Positions 48,154-56,564 of a DNA stretch of 64,000 nt are shown here, one piece after another. The notes beneath the pieces were generated by a model. It searched no databases. It was not told the DNA's origin and was given only the letters and a program-made list of their open reading frames with translations. The position numbers and the translations under genes are program-made. Origin of the DNA: Sinorhizobium sp. RAC02 (GTDB lineage Bacteria > Pseudomonadota > Alphaproteobacteria > Rhizobiales > Rhizobiaceae). The stretch lies in contig NZ_CP016450.1 of NCBI RefSeq assembly GCF_001713395.1, positions 4,083,869 to 4,147,868 of the forward strand, in the 5' to 3' direction. Every line of letters begins with the position of its first letter. Position 1 is the first letter of the stretch.

Positions 48154-48881
48154 CACACGGCCTCCGCCGCTTCGACGAGGCCAGCGACCTCGGCAATAAA
48201 GGCGTGCTGCTTTTCCCGTGCGTAGACATCACCGTATCGGGCGACGATGTACCGAGCCTTGGCGGCAACTTCCTCCAGCGTCTTGCATGGAAACCGGATG
48301 ATGCGGTCCTCCAGAGCCCAAACCACATTCCAGCGCGCCTCGGTTACCTCTTGTGCGGCGAGGTGGCCGGAAACCTGTTCCCAAGTCCTGTAGGCCGCGT
48401 CGCGCTCGGCGTAGAGGCTTTGCACCCGCTGGCGCTGGTCTTCGCCCTCCTGAAGCTGCTGAGCAAGCGCCGCTTGATGGTTCTGAGGCAGCACCCCGCC
48501 TTCGCATACTTCTGCCAACCACTCAAACTGACGGCGCCTGCCAGCGGCGTAATGGTCGAACAAATCGTCAATTTGTTTGACGGTATTCAGCGATTTCGTG
48601 CCGAATGCCCGGAACATGTACGGGACTTCCTGTCCCGCTACAGCGGGATAATCGGGGCGGTCGCCACGAGCGTAAATGTCATACTCCGCCTCGTCGGCGG
48701 CGGTCGCCAGATCACGCGCTTTATCGATTTCGCGGATAAGGCGGAAGATTTCTGACTGATCGTTGGCCGCTTCCATTGCTACCGCCGGAGCCGCGAGGGC
48801 GACTGCAGCACCAGCCAGGAATGCGCGGCGGTTCATTCTTGAGGGCATAGCTTCGCCCCCGGCCGGGATCGGTCCGTTCAT
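48153..48881 (-). CDS. Prophage protein with twin-arginine-type signal peptide
   Basis: 242 residues from the ATG at 48881, preceded by GGAGAAG. Residues about 15-35 are MNRRAFLAGAAVALAAPAVA, a Tat-like RRAFL signal, then a helical domain (IFRLIREIDKARDLATAADEAE; WLAEVCEGGVLPQNHQAALAQQL) without a recognised catalytic motif. Export would put it in the periplasm or envelope of the lysogen. It lies in the lysogeny block with coupled genes downstream, so it is a candidate conversion gene. Confidence 0.7.
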   Translation of the reverse strand: MNGPIPAGGEAMPSRMNRRAFLAGAAVALAAPAVAMEAANDQSEIFRLIREIDKARDLATAADEAEYDIYARGDRPDYPAVAGQEVPYMFRAFGTKSLNTVKQIDDLFDHYAAGRRRQFEWLAEVCEGGVLPQNHQAALAQQLQEGEDQRQRVQSLYAERDAAYRTWEQVSGHLAAQEVTEARWNVVWALEDRIIRFPCKTLEEVAAKARYIVARYGDVYAREKQHAFIAEVAGLVEAAEAV

Positions 48882-48970
48882 GATCTTCTCCAATTTTCCT
48901 GTTTGGTGGTGCCGGCTAGAGCCGATCTGTCATTTCGGGGTTTGCATCAGCGTGATGCAAAGTCAGGCGG

Positions 48971-49717
48971 TTACTCAGGATGGGGGATTTCGACGCCGTA
49001 GACCTCGCGCCAGACTTCGGCGTGATAGGCCTTCACGGTGCCGTAGTTCGCGTCGGCGACATTTTCGGAAAGTACGCCCAAGGCCTCGGCCGCTTTCTTG
49101 AGCGGGCGCCACGGGAAGACCCTGCCGTAATGGTCCTCCATCCGCTTGACGGTGGCGCAGCTAAGCGAGCGGTCGAGTTCGATTTCCAGCTTCTTGATCT
49201 TCTTCACCGCTTGGCTAGCGGCGTTCATCGCCGTGGCCTCACGACGCGAGCCGATTTGCGCCTTGGTGCGCTCGGCGATCTGGCGGGCCTCTCGCTCGTC
49301 TGCCCATGCGCGGGCAGCGATTACAGGGTCCGAAAAATTCGGAAGCGAGGCTGTCCCGCGACCGTTCGCAAAATAGGACTCCTCAAGTTCGCCATAGACC
49401 TCCCACGCCATATCCGTGTCGAGGATCTTCGCATGGCGCGATGCGCCGCGGTCGGTCCAGAGCAGGAGGCTTTTGGCCTGCTTCCCAACAGACCCTCTAA
49501 AAGAGATGCTGTCCTTGAGAGCGCGAAGCTCCTCGCCCTCGACCTTGAAGAAGTGCTTACCCTCGTCAAAGCGAGATGCGTTCCGGTCAAAATTGTTGAT
49601 GACCTGTGTTTCCGTGGCGCCGAATACCTTCGCCAGCCTTTCAGTCGTCAGGACGCGAACGCCATTGAAGGCGGTGATGGCAAGCTCGGTGCCGTGGATG
49701 TTGACGGTGGCGTTCAT
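48971..49717 (-). CDS. ORF6N-domain antirepressor-like protein
   Basis: 248 residues. An N-terminal ORF6N domain (ITAFNGVRVLTTERLAKVFGATETQVINNFDRN, then FDEGKHFFKVEGEELRALK) is followed by a coiled-coil and C-terminal domain (LEIELDRSLSCATVKRMEDHYG). ORF6N proteins are common phage antirepressors or regulators. The nearby repressor lacks a self-cleavage site, so control by an antirepressor would fit. It overlaps the next gene's stop by 4 bases. Confidence 0.82.
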   Translation of the reverse strand: MNATVNIHGTELAITAFNGVRVLTTERLAKVFGATETQVINNFDRNASRFDEGKHFFKVEGEELRALKDSISFRGSVGKQAKSLLLWTDRGASRHAKILDTDMAWEVYGELEESYFANGRGTASLPNFSDPVIAARAWADEREARQIAERTKAQIGSRREATAMNAASQAVKKIKKLEIELDRSLSCATVKRMEDHYGRVFPWRPLKKAAEALGVLSENVADANYGTVKAYHAEVWREVYGVEIPHPE

Positions 49718-49986
49718 CGTGCCGCCTCCACCTGATCCAGCCCGGCCATCCGGCAGAGTTCGGCGACCTTCTGCCCGGCTTCGGTCAGGCGCACGTCTTT
49801 GTAGAAGGCGGTTTCCTGTCCTTCCAACGGCTCGACAAGCCCGCGCTGCGCAAGCCCTGGAACCCCGTAGTGCCCGGTGTTGAGAGCCTTACCCTGCGCT
49901 GCGGCCAGCAGAGAGATCACCATGCGTTTTGAGAGGTCAATCCGAAACGCCGAACCGGTGACGTAGGCTGCGAACGTGCTGTTCAT
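49714..49986 (-). CDS. Small prophage protein, possible transcription regulator
   Basis: 90 residues. It overlaps genes on both sides by 4 bases. A winged-helix-like pattern (MVISLLAAAQGKALNTGHYGVPGLAQRGLVEPL, then VRLTEAGQKVAELCR) is suggestive. No firm family. Confidence 0.65.
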   Translation of the reverse strand: MNSTFAAYVTGSAFRIDLSKRMVISLLAAAQGKALNTGHYGVPGLAQRGLVEPLEGQETAFYKDVRLTEAGQKVAELCRMAGLDQVEAAR

Positions 49987-50642
49987 TTGGAGCGGCCCTC
50001 CATCGCCTTGAGCATGTCACGGGCGTTGTCGAGCGCGGCGCGAGCTGCAAGAGCCACAGCCGAAACCCCGTGCCCGACGTCGCCGCCGATGCCGTCGCCG
50101 GTCTTATCCAGCGCGGTCATCAGGTCGTAGGCGGTGTCGATCTCGTCGCGCAGGCCGGCGAGCTTGGGGACGGTGCCCACCGTAGGCTCGGGGGAGATGG
50201 TGCCGAAAGGCACTTGAACGCCCAGAAGCCAAGCAGCTGAGACATCGAAGGCAACTGCGTATGTCGACGCTGCCGCGACGTCGAAGTCTCGCGTTCCGTT
50301 TTCGTGGTGAATGTAGGTCGGGATGGCAACGCCTATGGCGCGCGCTGCCTCCGATGCGGTCTCGAATATCTCTTCGCGGGCTGCGCGGAGGCGATCTGCA
50401 GGCTTCGGGGCGCTCTCGACGATGTTCAGGAGACCGGCGAGATGCTGCGGCGCCAACCGGGTGCCAAGCATTTCGTCGAGCTTGATCATGTTGATGGGAT
50501 CGGGGTGGGTAACATCACGCTCCCACTGGCTCACGGCTTGAACCGTGACATCAAGGGCCTTCGCGATGTGATGTTGCTTAAGGCCCTTGGCTTGGCGGGC
50601 GTCTCGGATGGCGTCTCCGAGAGAAGTGAGATGCGCGTTCAT
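49983..50642 (-). CDS. XRE-family regulator, possible second HTH
   Basis: 219 residues. The N-terminal Cro/CI helix-turn-helix is clear (LGDAIRDARQAKGLKQHHIAKALDVTVQAVSQWERDVTHP). A second HTH-like segment is possible near 85-130 (RLRAAREEIFETASEAARAIGVAIPTYIHHENGTR). The C terminus is unfamiliar. It lies directly downstream of the S24-like repressor on the same strand with its own upstream region carrying TACTCA/TTACTCG motifs. Confidence 0.85.
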   Translation of the reverse strand: MNAHLTSLGDAIRDARQAKGLKQHHIAKALDVTVQAVSQWERDVTHPDPINMIKLDEMLGTRLAPQHLAGLLNIVESAPKPADRLRAAREEIFETASEAARAIGVAIPTYIHHENGTRDFDVAAASTYAVAFDVSAAWLLGVQVPFGTISPEPTVGTVPKLAGLRDEIDTAYDLMTALDKTGDGIGGDVGHGVSAVALAARAALDNARDMLKAMEGRSK

Positions 50643-50711
50643 GTTCGCTCCATCGATTTGATGGAGAACTCATAACCTACTCATCTATTACTCGTCAACA
50701 TATAATTAACG

Positions 50712-51428
50712 TCAGCGCACTCGCGAAATCTTTGCGACAATCACTTCTGCTCTTGGCCACTCGTCTTTCTGGAACGTGTGAGTTTCACCGTCGCTGTTGG
50801 CGACCGTCCAGCTAGATTCGTCCTCTTGGATCAGTGATCGGATCACCGCGTAGTACTCGTCACCTTCCGTCCTCGTAATGACGACTTCAGAGAGCGGGAC
50901 GGGGGGTAGGTTGGGATTTACTACGACGATATCGCCGGGGCGGATGATGGGATTGATCTGATAATCCCTGGAGATGATCGCATACGCGTCCTTGACGTTT
51001 TGCACTGGAAACATGCGCGGGATCGTATCCGCAAATTGGGTGGTTCTGATGAGTCCCCCCTCCGATCCGTGCACTGGGGCCATCCCATACACCGGGATGT
51101 GAGTGCCTTCAGCAACGTCGAGCGACATGGTTTTCTCTCGAATGTAGGCCTTGAACGGCGCGTCGACAGCAGCCTGCTCCTCAGGGGTTCTGTCTGCCAA
51201 GGGCCTCCCCAGGTCATATCTCGCAATACCTAGAACCTTCTGGATTTCCGGAAGGGCCTTTGAGCTTCCAGTTACTCCTCGCTCAATTCGGTCGACAGTC
51301 TGTTGCGATGTGCCTGCCGCTTCGGCCAGTTGCGCCTGAGACCAGCCCCGCTCTTCGCGTGCAAGCTTCACTTCATCGCCGCGAGCCTTCGCCAAGCGGC
51401 TCAGCAGATCCTGTTTCCTTGTGTTCAT
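50712..51428 (-). CDS. CI-like prophage repressor with degenerate S24 domain
   Basis: 238 residues from the ATG at 51428, preceded by GAGGG. An N-terminal HTH (EVKLAREERGWSQAQLAEAAGTSQQTVDRIERG) and a C-terminal LexA-like fold (IPVYGMAPVHGSEGGLI, PIIRPGDIVVVNPNLPP). The catalytic serine of the usual DSMxP motif is replaced (here DYQINP, Gln near 157) and the lysine position reads AVIRSL. RecA-stimulated self-cleavage is therefore unlikely. Induction may depend on the ORF6N protein or another signal. Confidence 0.85.
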   Translation of the reverse strand: MNTRKQDLLSRLAKARGDEVKLAREERGWSQAQLAEAAGTSQQTVDRIERGVTGSSKALPEIQKVLGIARYDLGRPLADRTPEEQAAVDAPFKAYIREKTMSLDVAEGTHIPVYGMAPVHGSEGGLIRTTQFADTIPRMFPVQNVKDAYAIISRDYQINPIIRPGDIVVVNPNLPPVPLSEVVITRTEGDEYYAVIRSLIQEDESSWTVANSDGETHTFQKDEWPRAEVIVAKISRVR

Positions 51429-51539
51429 CTCGTGACCCTCGTTTGTTTCCATGTGGGTGATTACTCGAAGGATGTAAAACACGTAACGAGTTAAATATGC
51501 GTTGATCATGGATAGAAATATGGGTAGGCTCTACTCGCC
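51429..51539. promoter_or_regulatory. Repressor / Cro-like divergent control region
   Basis: About 110 bases between divergent regulators. It is AT-rich and carries TTACTCG at 51461, CGAGTTA (inverted, imperfect) at 51487 and CTACTCG at 51531. The same motif recurs upstream of the second regulator (50678-50694), so these are candidate repressor operators. Confidence 0.5.
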
Positions 51540-51791
51540 ATGAAACGCAAAACCAACTCACATCAGATCACGCGGCTCCTTGAAGCCGCCATCACGATTG
51601 CCGGCTCCGAAGCAAAGCTCGGGGCGTTGGCTGGGTATTCTCAGAATGCCATCTGGTACGCGAAGCGAAACGGTCGCGTATCTGCCGAACTTGCATCTGC
51701 AATTGATCGCGCAACGAATGGCGCGATTTCGAAGTCACAGCTCCGGCCGGATATGTTCCCGCCAGTGCACGCCCCGCCGGTGTCCGCATGA
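51540..51791 (+). CDS. Cro/YdaS-like regulator
   Basis: 83 residues. The short HTH (ITIAGSEAKLGALAGYSQNAIWYAKRNGRVSAELASAIDRAT) is typical of the YdaS/Cro group encoded divergent from phage repressors. It starts the rightward early block, and its promoter overlaps the operator region. It overlaps the next gene by 4 bases. Confidence 0.82.
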   Translation: MKRKTNSHQITRLLEAAITIAGSEAKLGALAGYSQNAIWYAKRNGRVSAELASAIDRATNGAISKSQLRPDMFPPVHAPPVSA

Positions 51792-51976
51792 CGCCGCGTC
51801 TCAACCTCCCCGCTGACGAGATAACCCGGGCCGCGCAATGGCTCGCCGACGTCAGCAACTGGCCCGACCATCCGGCCGATCTCCTCGTCCACCGCTTCGA
51901 CCTGAAGTCCTGGCAGGCCCGCAAGGCTGTCGAGAAGGCGAAGCGGATGCAGTTGCTGCGGAGGGTGCACGGATGA
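51788..51976 (+). CDS. Small prophage protein of unknown function
   Basis: 62 residues, ATGA overlap with the preceding gene and with the next. Contains WLADVSNWPDHPADLLVHRFDLKSW, a helical pattern without a known family. Likely early and co-translated. Confidence 0.65.
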   Translation: MTPRLNLPADEITRAAQWLADVSNWPDHPADLLVHRFDLKSWQARKAVEKAKRMQLLRRVHG

Positions 51977-52833
51977 CCGACGCCCACGACTGGAAGACGA
52001 CATTTCAATCCGCGATGTACGAGTGCCCCGAGCTGCGCCAGAAGAAGGTTCACCGCGATCTGCTCGGCTTCATCCTGTTCAAGGCCAACCGCAAGTCAAA
52101 GTCCTGCTGGGTCAGCCAGAAGGAGATGGCGCGGGTGCAGGGCTGCTCGATTCGCAACATCAAGGAACTGCTTCGTGACCTGCAGGGCATAGGCGTGTTG
52201 ATGCAGGTCCGGTTCTCGGCACTGCCGTTGAAGGACCAGAAGGCGATCAACAGCATCTCTCCGCGGGAAATGAGCAAGAATTCGAACGTCTATTTCCTGA
52301 GCGTCGGCTGGGCAAAGGATGTGCTCGACGAGGGCCGTGTAGAGACCCCGCGTAGGGGTGAAATCAGGATTTCCGAGGATGATCGGAATCGCGGTCGAAA
52401 AACGTCCAACAGCCGACGCCAGCGATATGCTCCGATTGTCCTATCGGAAGTCCCGCGTTCCCAGACCGTTGATGACCACGACGAGTGGCTATTCCTCAAC
52501 GCGGTCGGCGAAAAAGGGGGAACTGCCAGTACCCCTATTCAAACGGCAAAAGGGGGAACTCCCACTACCGGTATATCTATAGAAGAATACCAAGCCGAAA
52601 ACGCTGCGCCAAACATGGGGCAGGACGGCTCAACCATTCCCCTTTATTCCAGAGCAAAAAGTGGGACGACCTATCGTTCCTCGCTGACCTTCCAACACGC
52701 CAAACCTGATCAGCATGGTTACGGCGGTGGCGAAGCCATCGCTCCGGTTCCAAGGACGAAGTCTTTGGCCCGCCCGGAGGGCACTGAGCAAGACGCTGCG
52801 CGCGCGCCTGCGCCTGAAAGGAGAGCATCATGA
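51973..52833 (+). CDS. HTH protein, probable phage replication initiator
   Basis: 286 residues from the ATG at 51973. N-terminal winged-helix domain of the HTH_36/replication type (FKANRKSKSCWVSQKEMARVQGCSIRNIKELLRDLQGIGVLMQV). A long charged, low-order C-terminal half (residues about 110-286) may contact DNA or host replisome proteins. Position after Cro in the early block supports a replication role. It overlaps the next gene by 4 bases. Confidence 0.75.
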   Translation: MTDAHDWKTTFQSAMYECPELRQKKVHRDLLGFILFKANRKSKSCWVSQKEMARVQGCSIRNIKELLRDLQGIGVLMQVRFSALPLKDQKAINSISPREMSKNSNVYFLSVGWAKDVLDEGRVETPRRGEIRISEDDRNRGRKTSNSRRQRYAPIVLSEVPRSQTVDDHDEWLFLNAVGEKGGTASTPIQTAKGGTPTTGISIEEYQAENAAPNMGQDGSTIPLYSRAKSGTTYRSSLTFQHAKPDQHGYGGGEAIAPVPRTKSLARPEGTEQDAARAPAPERRAS

Positions 52834-53108
52834 TCGATTGCCAGGTTATTCCATTCCCGCTTGCGGCGCGGGTAGGCAAAATCCGCAGATGTGCCGAGGT
52901 TCTTCAGTCTTCACCGAACCAGCCGGTGCGCGATGCGTACTGGCGGAAAACGGTGGCGCACTTGCGGGAAAAGCTCGAGGCGCTCGGTTTGCCCGATGAG
53001 GCTGTCCGCCACGAGATCCGCCAGTTCCGCTCGGCGGTTCAGCAGGAGTACCTGCGGCGCGACTACATCGTCTACGGCGCGGGCAATGCCCCGGACGGTG
53101 CGGCATGA
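52830..53108 (+). CDS. DUF6074-family prophage protein
   Basis: 92 residues. The start (IDCQVIPFPLAARVGKIRRCAEVL) and the YWRKTVAHLREKLEALGLPDEAV block match the DUF6074 pattern frequent in rhizobial prophages; function unknown. ATGA overlap on both sides. Name given from memory of the pattern. Confidence 0.7.
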   Translation: MIDCQVIPFPLAARVGKIRRCAEVLQSSPNQPVRDAYWRKTVAHLREKLEALGLPDEAVRHEIRQFRSAVQQEYLRRDYIVYGAGNAPDGAA

Positions 53109-53551
53109 CAGAATTTGTCACCCTCAAGCCGGGGCAGTGGGTCTTGGCGTTCCATCAGCCCTATTTCTATCCGGGCTCCGACATGGCCGAGTGGCTGGAG
53201 CGGTTTACCTCAGACGGCGGCGGCTGGCTCGGGCACAAGGCCAGTGAAACCTTCGCCGTGCACAAAGTCGAGAAGGTCATGCCGAAGACCTACGTCGCCC
53301 AGGCATGGTGGCGCAGCGCGTCTAAGGACGAGGTCTGCCGCTATCCGCGAGGGACCGTTATCCAGGCATTCGCCACTCAGGCAGAGGCGATCGCGCTGAG
53401 GGACCGCTTCCACGCGATCGGCGTCAAAGCAACCGGTGACATCGAGAAGGAGGCCACGCGCCTCATTCAATCGTATGCGGCCAAGCGCGAGGCCAAGGCG
53501 CTGAAGGAAGTTCACGCCTGCCTGCCTCACATCTTCGGGAGCGCAAGATGA
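53105..53551 (+). CDS. Prophage protein of unknown function
   Basis: 148 residues. It contains many aromatic residues (GQWVLAFHQPYFYPGSDMAEWLE, TYVAQAWWRSA), no signal peptide and no known family. The aromatic pattern suggests a beta-rich, compact fold. The stop is close to the reverse-strand membrane gene that interrupts the operon. Confidence 0.65.
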   Translation: MTEFVTLKPGQWVLAFHQPYFYPGSDMAEWLERFTSDGGGWLGHKASETFAVHKVEKVMPKTYVAQAWWRSASKDEVCRYPRGTVIQAFATQAEAIALRDRFHAIGVKATGDIEKEATRLIQSYAAKREAKALKEVHACLPHIFGSAR

Positions 53552-53565
53552 ACGCTTGGCCAATT

Positions 53566-54261
53566 TCAATCGTATCGCTGGATCATTTCTTCGGCAGACA
53601 CAATGAAGTTTGCCGCGATTGTTTCGCATGCTTTTCCGTAGTCGAAACAATATGTGCAAACTTCGTTGAGGGCTGCAAAAACGCTCTCTCGCTGCCAACG
53701 GACCGTATTGTCATTCGAGATGACCTCCGAAAAGTCATGTCTAAATTCGCGGAACCGCTCACGGAGAAAGGCCTGCGAAAAAGGAGTGGGAAACTCAATA
53801 TCCGACTCGAGTCGCTGCAAGACACCTGCCTGAGCAGACTTTTCAAGCTCGTCAATTGTGTCGCTGACAGTGAGCCAGTCGAAATCCGGCAAGTCGAGAT
53901 CTCGCATCATTGCAATCTCGGCCATAGCTTGAAGCTCATCTGCAGCGGACCTCGCCGCGTGTGCAAGGGCCAGCAATCCCCTGAGTTCCAACCGGAATCC
54001 ATCTTGTGCTTGGGCACTGGCAACTCGGACTTGCTTGGAGAGATAGAGGATTGTGGGAACGGCAGCTATGACCGCCAGCACTCCGCTCAATGCGGAGATC
54101 CACTCTCGCAGACAGTGCTCGCCGACCGCTCCAGTGCAGGCCTCATCGACGAATACGGTCCTGGCGGCGAGATAGGCCAGCAGTGCCGAAGCCATAACCC
54201 ACGCAAGTCCCCAACCCATCCAGTATCCAAGATCCTTGTCCAGAAATTTCATTGGTTCCAC
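53566..54261 (-). CDS. Reverse-strand two-TM membrane protein, candidate moron
   Basis: 231 residues. Two membrane segments near 15-33 (GWGLAWVMASALLAYLAART) and 55-75 (ALSGVLAVIAAVPTILYLSK) are followed by a cytoplasmic helical domain (FRLELRGLLALAHAARSAADEL; DTIDELEKSAQAGVLQRLE). No known family. It is encoded against the direction of all surrounding early genes and its sequence is visibly lower in GC than theirs. That is the pattern of a self-contained moron, often superinfection exclusion or defence; this role is inferred. Confidence 0.72.
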   Translation of the reverse strand: MEPMKFLDKDLGYWMGWGLAWVMASALLAYLAARTVFVDEACTGAVGEHCLREWISALSGVLAVIAAVPTILYLSKQVRVASAQAQDGFRLELRGLLALAHAARSAADELQAMAEIAMMRDLDLPDFDWLTVSDTIDELEKSAQAGVLQRLESDIEFPTPFSQAFLRERFREFRHDFSEVISNDNTVRWQRESVFAALNEVCTYCFDYGKACETIAANFIVSAEEMIQRYD

Positions 54262-54335
54262 CGCGCCATCGTTCTCGATTGGTATCTATCCGCGGGAAGT
54301 CGACAGCGGCAAGTGCAACCTCTCGGGGCGTTCAC

Positions 54336-55463
54336 ATGAGCACGATCCTCTTCGACATCATCAAACTCAAGCTGCGGATGCCGAGCACTCTGCGATTTCT
54401 CGGCGGCGTTGGGCTCACACTGGCGTTCGTTGGCGTGCTCATCCACTTCTTCGCAATCCCATATCCCTTCTACGTCACGCCGACGCTGACGGGCCCGGGA
54501 TGGCTGCTCTGGCTGTATTGCCACTTTCGTTTGAAGCGTTTCGAGGGCCATCCGATGACCTACCAGTTTCCCGAATCTCTCGCCGCGCTGCGCAAGTACC
54601 TCAAGTCGAAAGGCTTCGAAGGCGATAGCGTGAAGACTTCCCGGCAGGCGGCATTTGTCGCGCAGCAGCTCCTCGGCACGCGGGTGAAGTTTCCGCCGCA
54701 GGGGCAGGACATGCACCTAGTGCTGATCGAGATCCAGAAGGCGGTACCGGTCAGCACAAAAGGTAACCAGCGGTTACCTTTCCCCGAAAGCTCCAATTCC
54801 AACAAAGGCATAGCAAACCGGAAGACCAAGCGCCGAAAAGGCGACAAAATCCCTCCTTTTGCAAAATCGAGCAAGCATAACAAGGACTTCGGTCCGCACC
54901 TGTTTGCCGAGGGAGTCCACATCTTCTGCGATGGTGCCTGCGAGCCAAATCCAGGCGCCGGCGGCTGGGGCTACGCGGCCTACCGCGATGGCGTGGAGAT
55001 TGAGGCATTCCACGGCGGTAATGCGGCCACGACGAACAACCAGATGGAATTGCTGGGGCTGCTCAATGCTATCGAGAAGGCGAAAGCGCTTATCGGCAAG
55101 TTCGGCGCGCTCGTCACCGTCTGGTGCGACAGCCAGTATTGCGTCGAAGGCGCGAATGTCTGGGTTCAGACATGGAAGGCGAGGGGCTGGAACAAGAAGA
55201 AGTTGAACAGTCCGAACCGTGCCGGCGGTGAAATCAAGAACCTCGAGCTATGGCAGGCGATCGACGCGGCGCTTGGTGATGCGCTGATCACAGGCAGCCT
55301 CGCAATCAACTGGGTGAAGGGCCACGCCGGCATAGTCGGTAACGAGCGCGCGGACGAACTGGCGGAGATCGGGCGGCAGGAGGCCATGGAACTTCCGGGC
55401 AATCGCCCGGAGGTCGGTGAGGACCTCGACGAGCGCTACCGCCAGATCATGGGGGCGGCGTGA
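54336..55463 (+). CDS. Membrane-anchored RNase HI
   Basis: 375 residues from the ATG at 54336; a second in-frame ATG at 54555 would remove most of the membrane part. Residues 20-65 hold two hydrophobic segments (FLGGVGLTLAFVGVLIHFFA; GPGWLLWLYCHF). A linker rich in K, S and N follows, then an RNase HI domain with the D-E-D-D set: FCDGACEPNPGAGGWGY, NNQMELLGLL, VWCDSQYCVEG and NERADELAEIG, plus the conserved KGHAG histidine. RNase HI removes RNA from RNA-DNA hybrids, perhaps at replication primers. The membrane tether is unusual. Confidence 0.78.
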   Translation: MSTILFDIIKLKLRMPSTLRFLGGVGLTLAFVGVLIHFFAIPYPFYVTPTLTGPGWLLWLYCHFRLKRFEGHPMTYQFPESLAALRKYLKSKGFEGDSVKTSRQAAFVAQQLLGTRVKFPPQGQDMHLVLIEIQKAVPVSTKGNQRLPFPESSNSNKGIANRKTKRRKGDKIPPFAKSSKHNKDFGPHLFAEGVHIFCDGACEPNPGAGGWGYAAYRDGVEIEAFHGGNAATTNNQMELLGLLNAIEKAKALIGKFGALVTVWCDSQYCVEGANVWVQTWKARGWNKKKLNSPNRAGGEIKNLELWQAIDAALGDALITGSLAINWVKGHAGIVGNERADELAEIGRQEAMELPGNRPEVGEDLDERYRQIMGAA

Positions 55464-55882
55464 ACAGACAGCCAGGCGTCAACCTGCATCGGTTCCTTGA
55501 GGGCTTCGGCGTCAAGGTTCGGCCGTACCACGAGAGCCGCACGCCGCGGCCTGCCAACATCGTCTACGGTGGGAGATACGTCCGGCGCCTCATCCACAAG
55601 GACGCCGAGCGGTGCGGGCTCACCATCCGATGCATCCAGGCCAGCAACCCGACCTGCTTTGAAGACGTCATTGTCTTCTCGGTCTGGAACGTAATAGGCG
55701 CGCACTTTGCCACAGCTGCCCCGAGGAGCGTGATTACGGCATTCGGGCGCACCGATCTTGCCGAAGTCAAAGAACGCGCTCTGCGCCTCTCTGTGGGCGA
55801 AGCCGGAAGGCTGGCAAAGACCGTCACCACCATCAGCATCCTGCTTGCGCAGGAAATCATTGAAGAGGACCACGCCGCATGA
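55460..55882 (+). CDS. Prophage protein of unknown function
   Basis: 140 residues from a GTG overlapping the RNase HI stop (GTGA). Arg/His-rich start (LHRFLEGFGVKVRPYHESR), otherwise alpha/beta (ALRLSVGEAGRLAKTVTTISILLAQEII). No recognised family. It shares a 4-base overlap with the next gene. Confidence 0.65.
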   Translation: MNRQPGVNLHRFLEGFGVKVRPYHESRTPRPANIVYGGRYVRRLIHKDAERCGLTIRCIQASNPTCFEDVIVFSVWNVIGAHFATAAPRSVITAFGRTDLAEVKERALRLSVGEAGRLAKTVTTISILLAQEIIEEDHAA

Positions 55883-56496
55883 AGATCACCCAGGACGCCG
55901 CCATCGTGCTCGAGCGACTCATCGAGGCGATGGAAACCGATATCGCTTTGCCGACGCCGATCGGCCCGCAGGTCTTCGGCTCCTCAATGCCCGACTACGT
56001 GCAGACCCATGCCGAGTGGTTCGCCAACAAGAGAGAAGACCTCGCCGAGACGGGAGGGAAGCGCACCCGATCCTATGAGGCTGCAGAGCGCCGCCGGACA
56101 GAGCGACGGGCGAGGTGCAGCAAGGAACGGATATCAAGGATGGAGGAAGCTTTCAGCTGGGTGCTCGGCAACGTCGCCGACGTGGAACATCGCAAGGTGC
56201 TGCTCGCTTACGCCGAGGTGAAGGCCCGCGGATGGCAATGGGACCGCTTCATCCAGAACCGAAACCGCCGAAATCCGGCACAAAATGCATGGGTGAAACG
56301 AACGGTTCAGAGGTGGATAGTCCTATCTCTTCAATGCATTGCGGACAATATTCCCAAGGACGATCACTCCTTGCCCATGAACGCGGATTTACTATTGGCC
56401 CAGATTGAGGGAGAAAGCACGGGCAAATCAATAAGATCGGATTTGCGTTCGTGGATGTCGCCCGATGGAAAACCTTCCTATCGCAGGACGATGTAA
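55879..56496 (+). CDS. Prophage protein with possible DNA-binding region
   Basis: 205 residues. Charged, mainly helical. The region VEHRKVLLAYAEVKARGWQWDRFIQNR resembles the helix-turn-helix of a small phage regulator family (DUF6362-like), but the match is only by pattern. The C terminus carries NADLLLAQIEGES. It ends the rightward early block and precedes the reverse-strand cargo region. Confidence 0.65.
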   Translation: MKITQDAAIVLERLIEAMETDIALPTPIGPQVFGSSMPDYVQTHAEWFANKREDLAETGGKRTRSYEAAERRRTERRARCSKERISRMEEAFSWVLGNVADVEHRKVLLAYAEVKARGWQWDRFIQNRNRRNPAQNAWVKRTVQRWIVLSLQCIADNIPKDDHSLPMNADLLLAQIEGESTGKSIRSDLRSWMSPDGKPSYRRTM

Positions 56497-56564
56497 ATCC
56501 GGGCTCCACGGGTTCGCCTCAAGTCCGGGCACATCGCCCGGCTGGTGGAATGGCCTGCGCCGGT

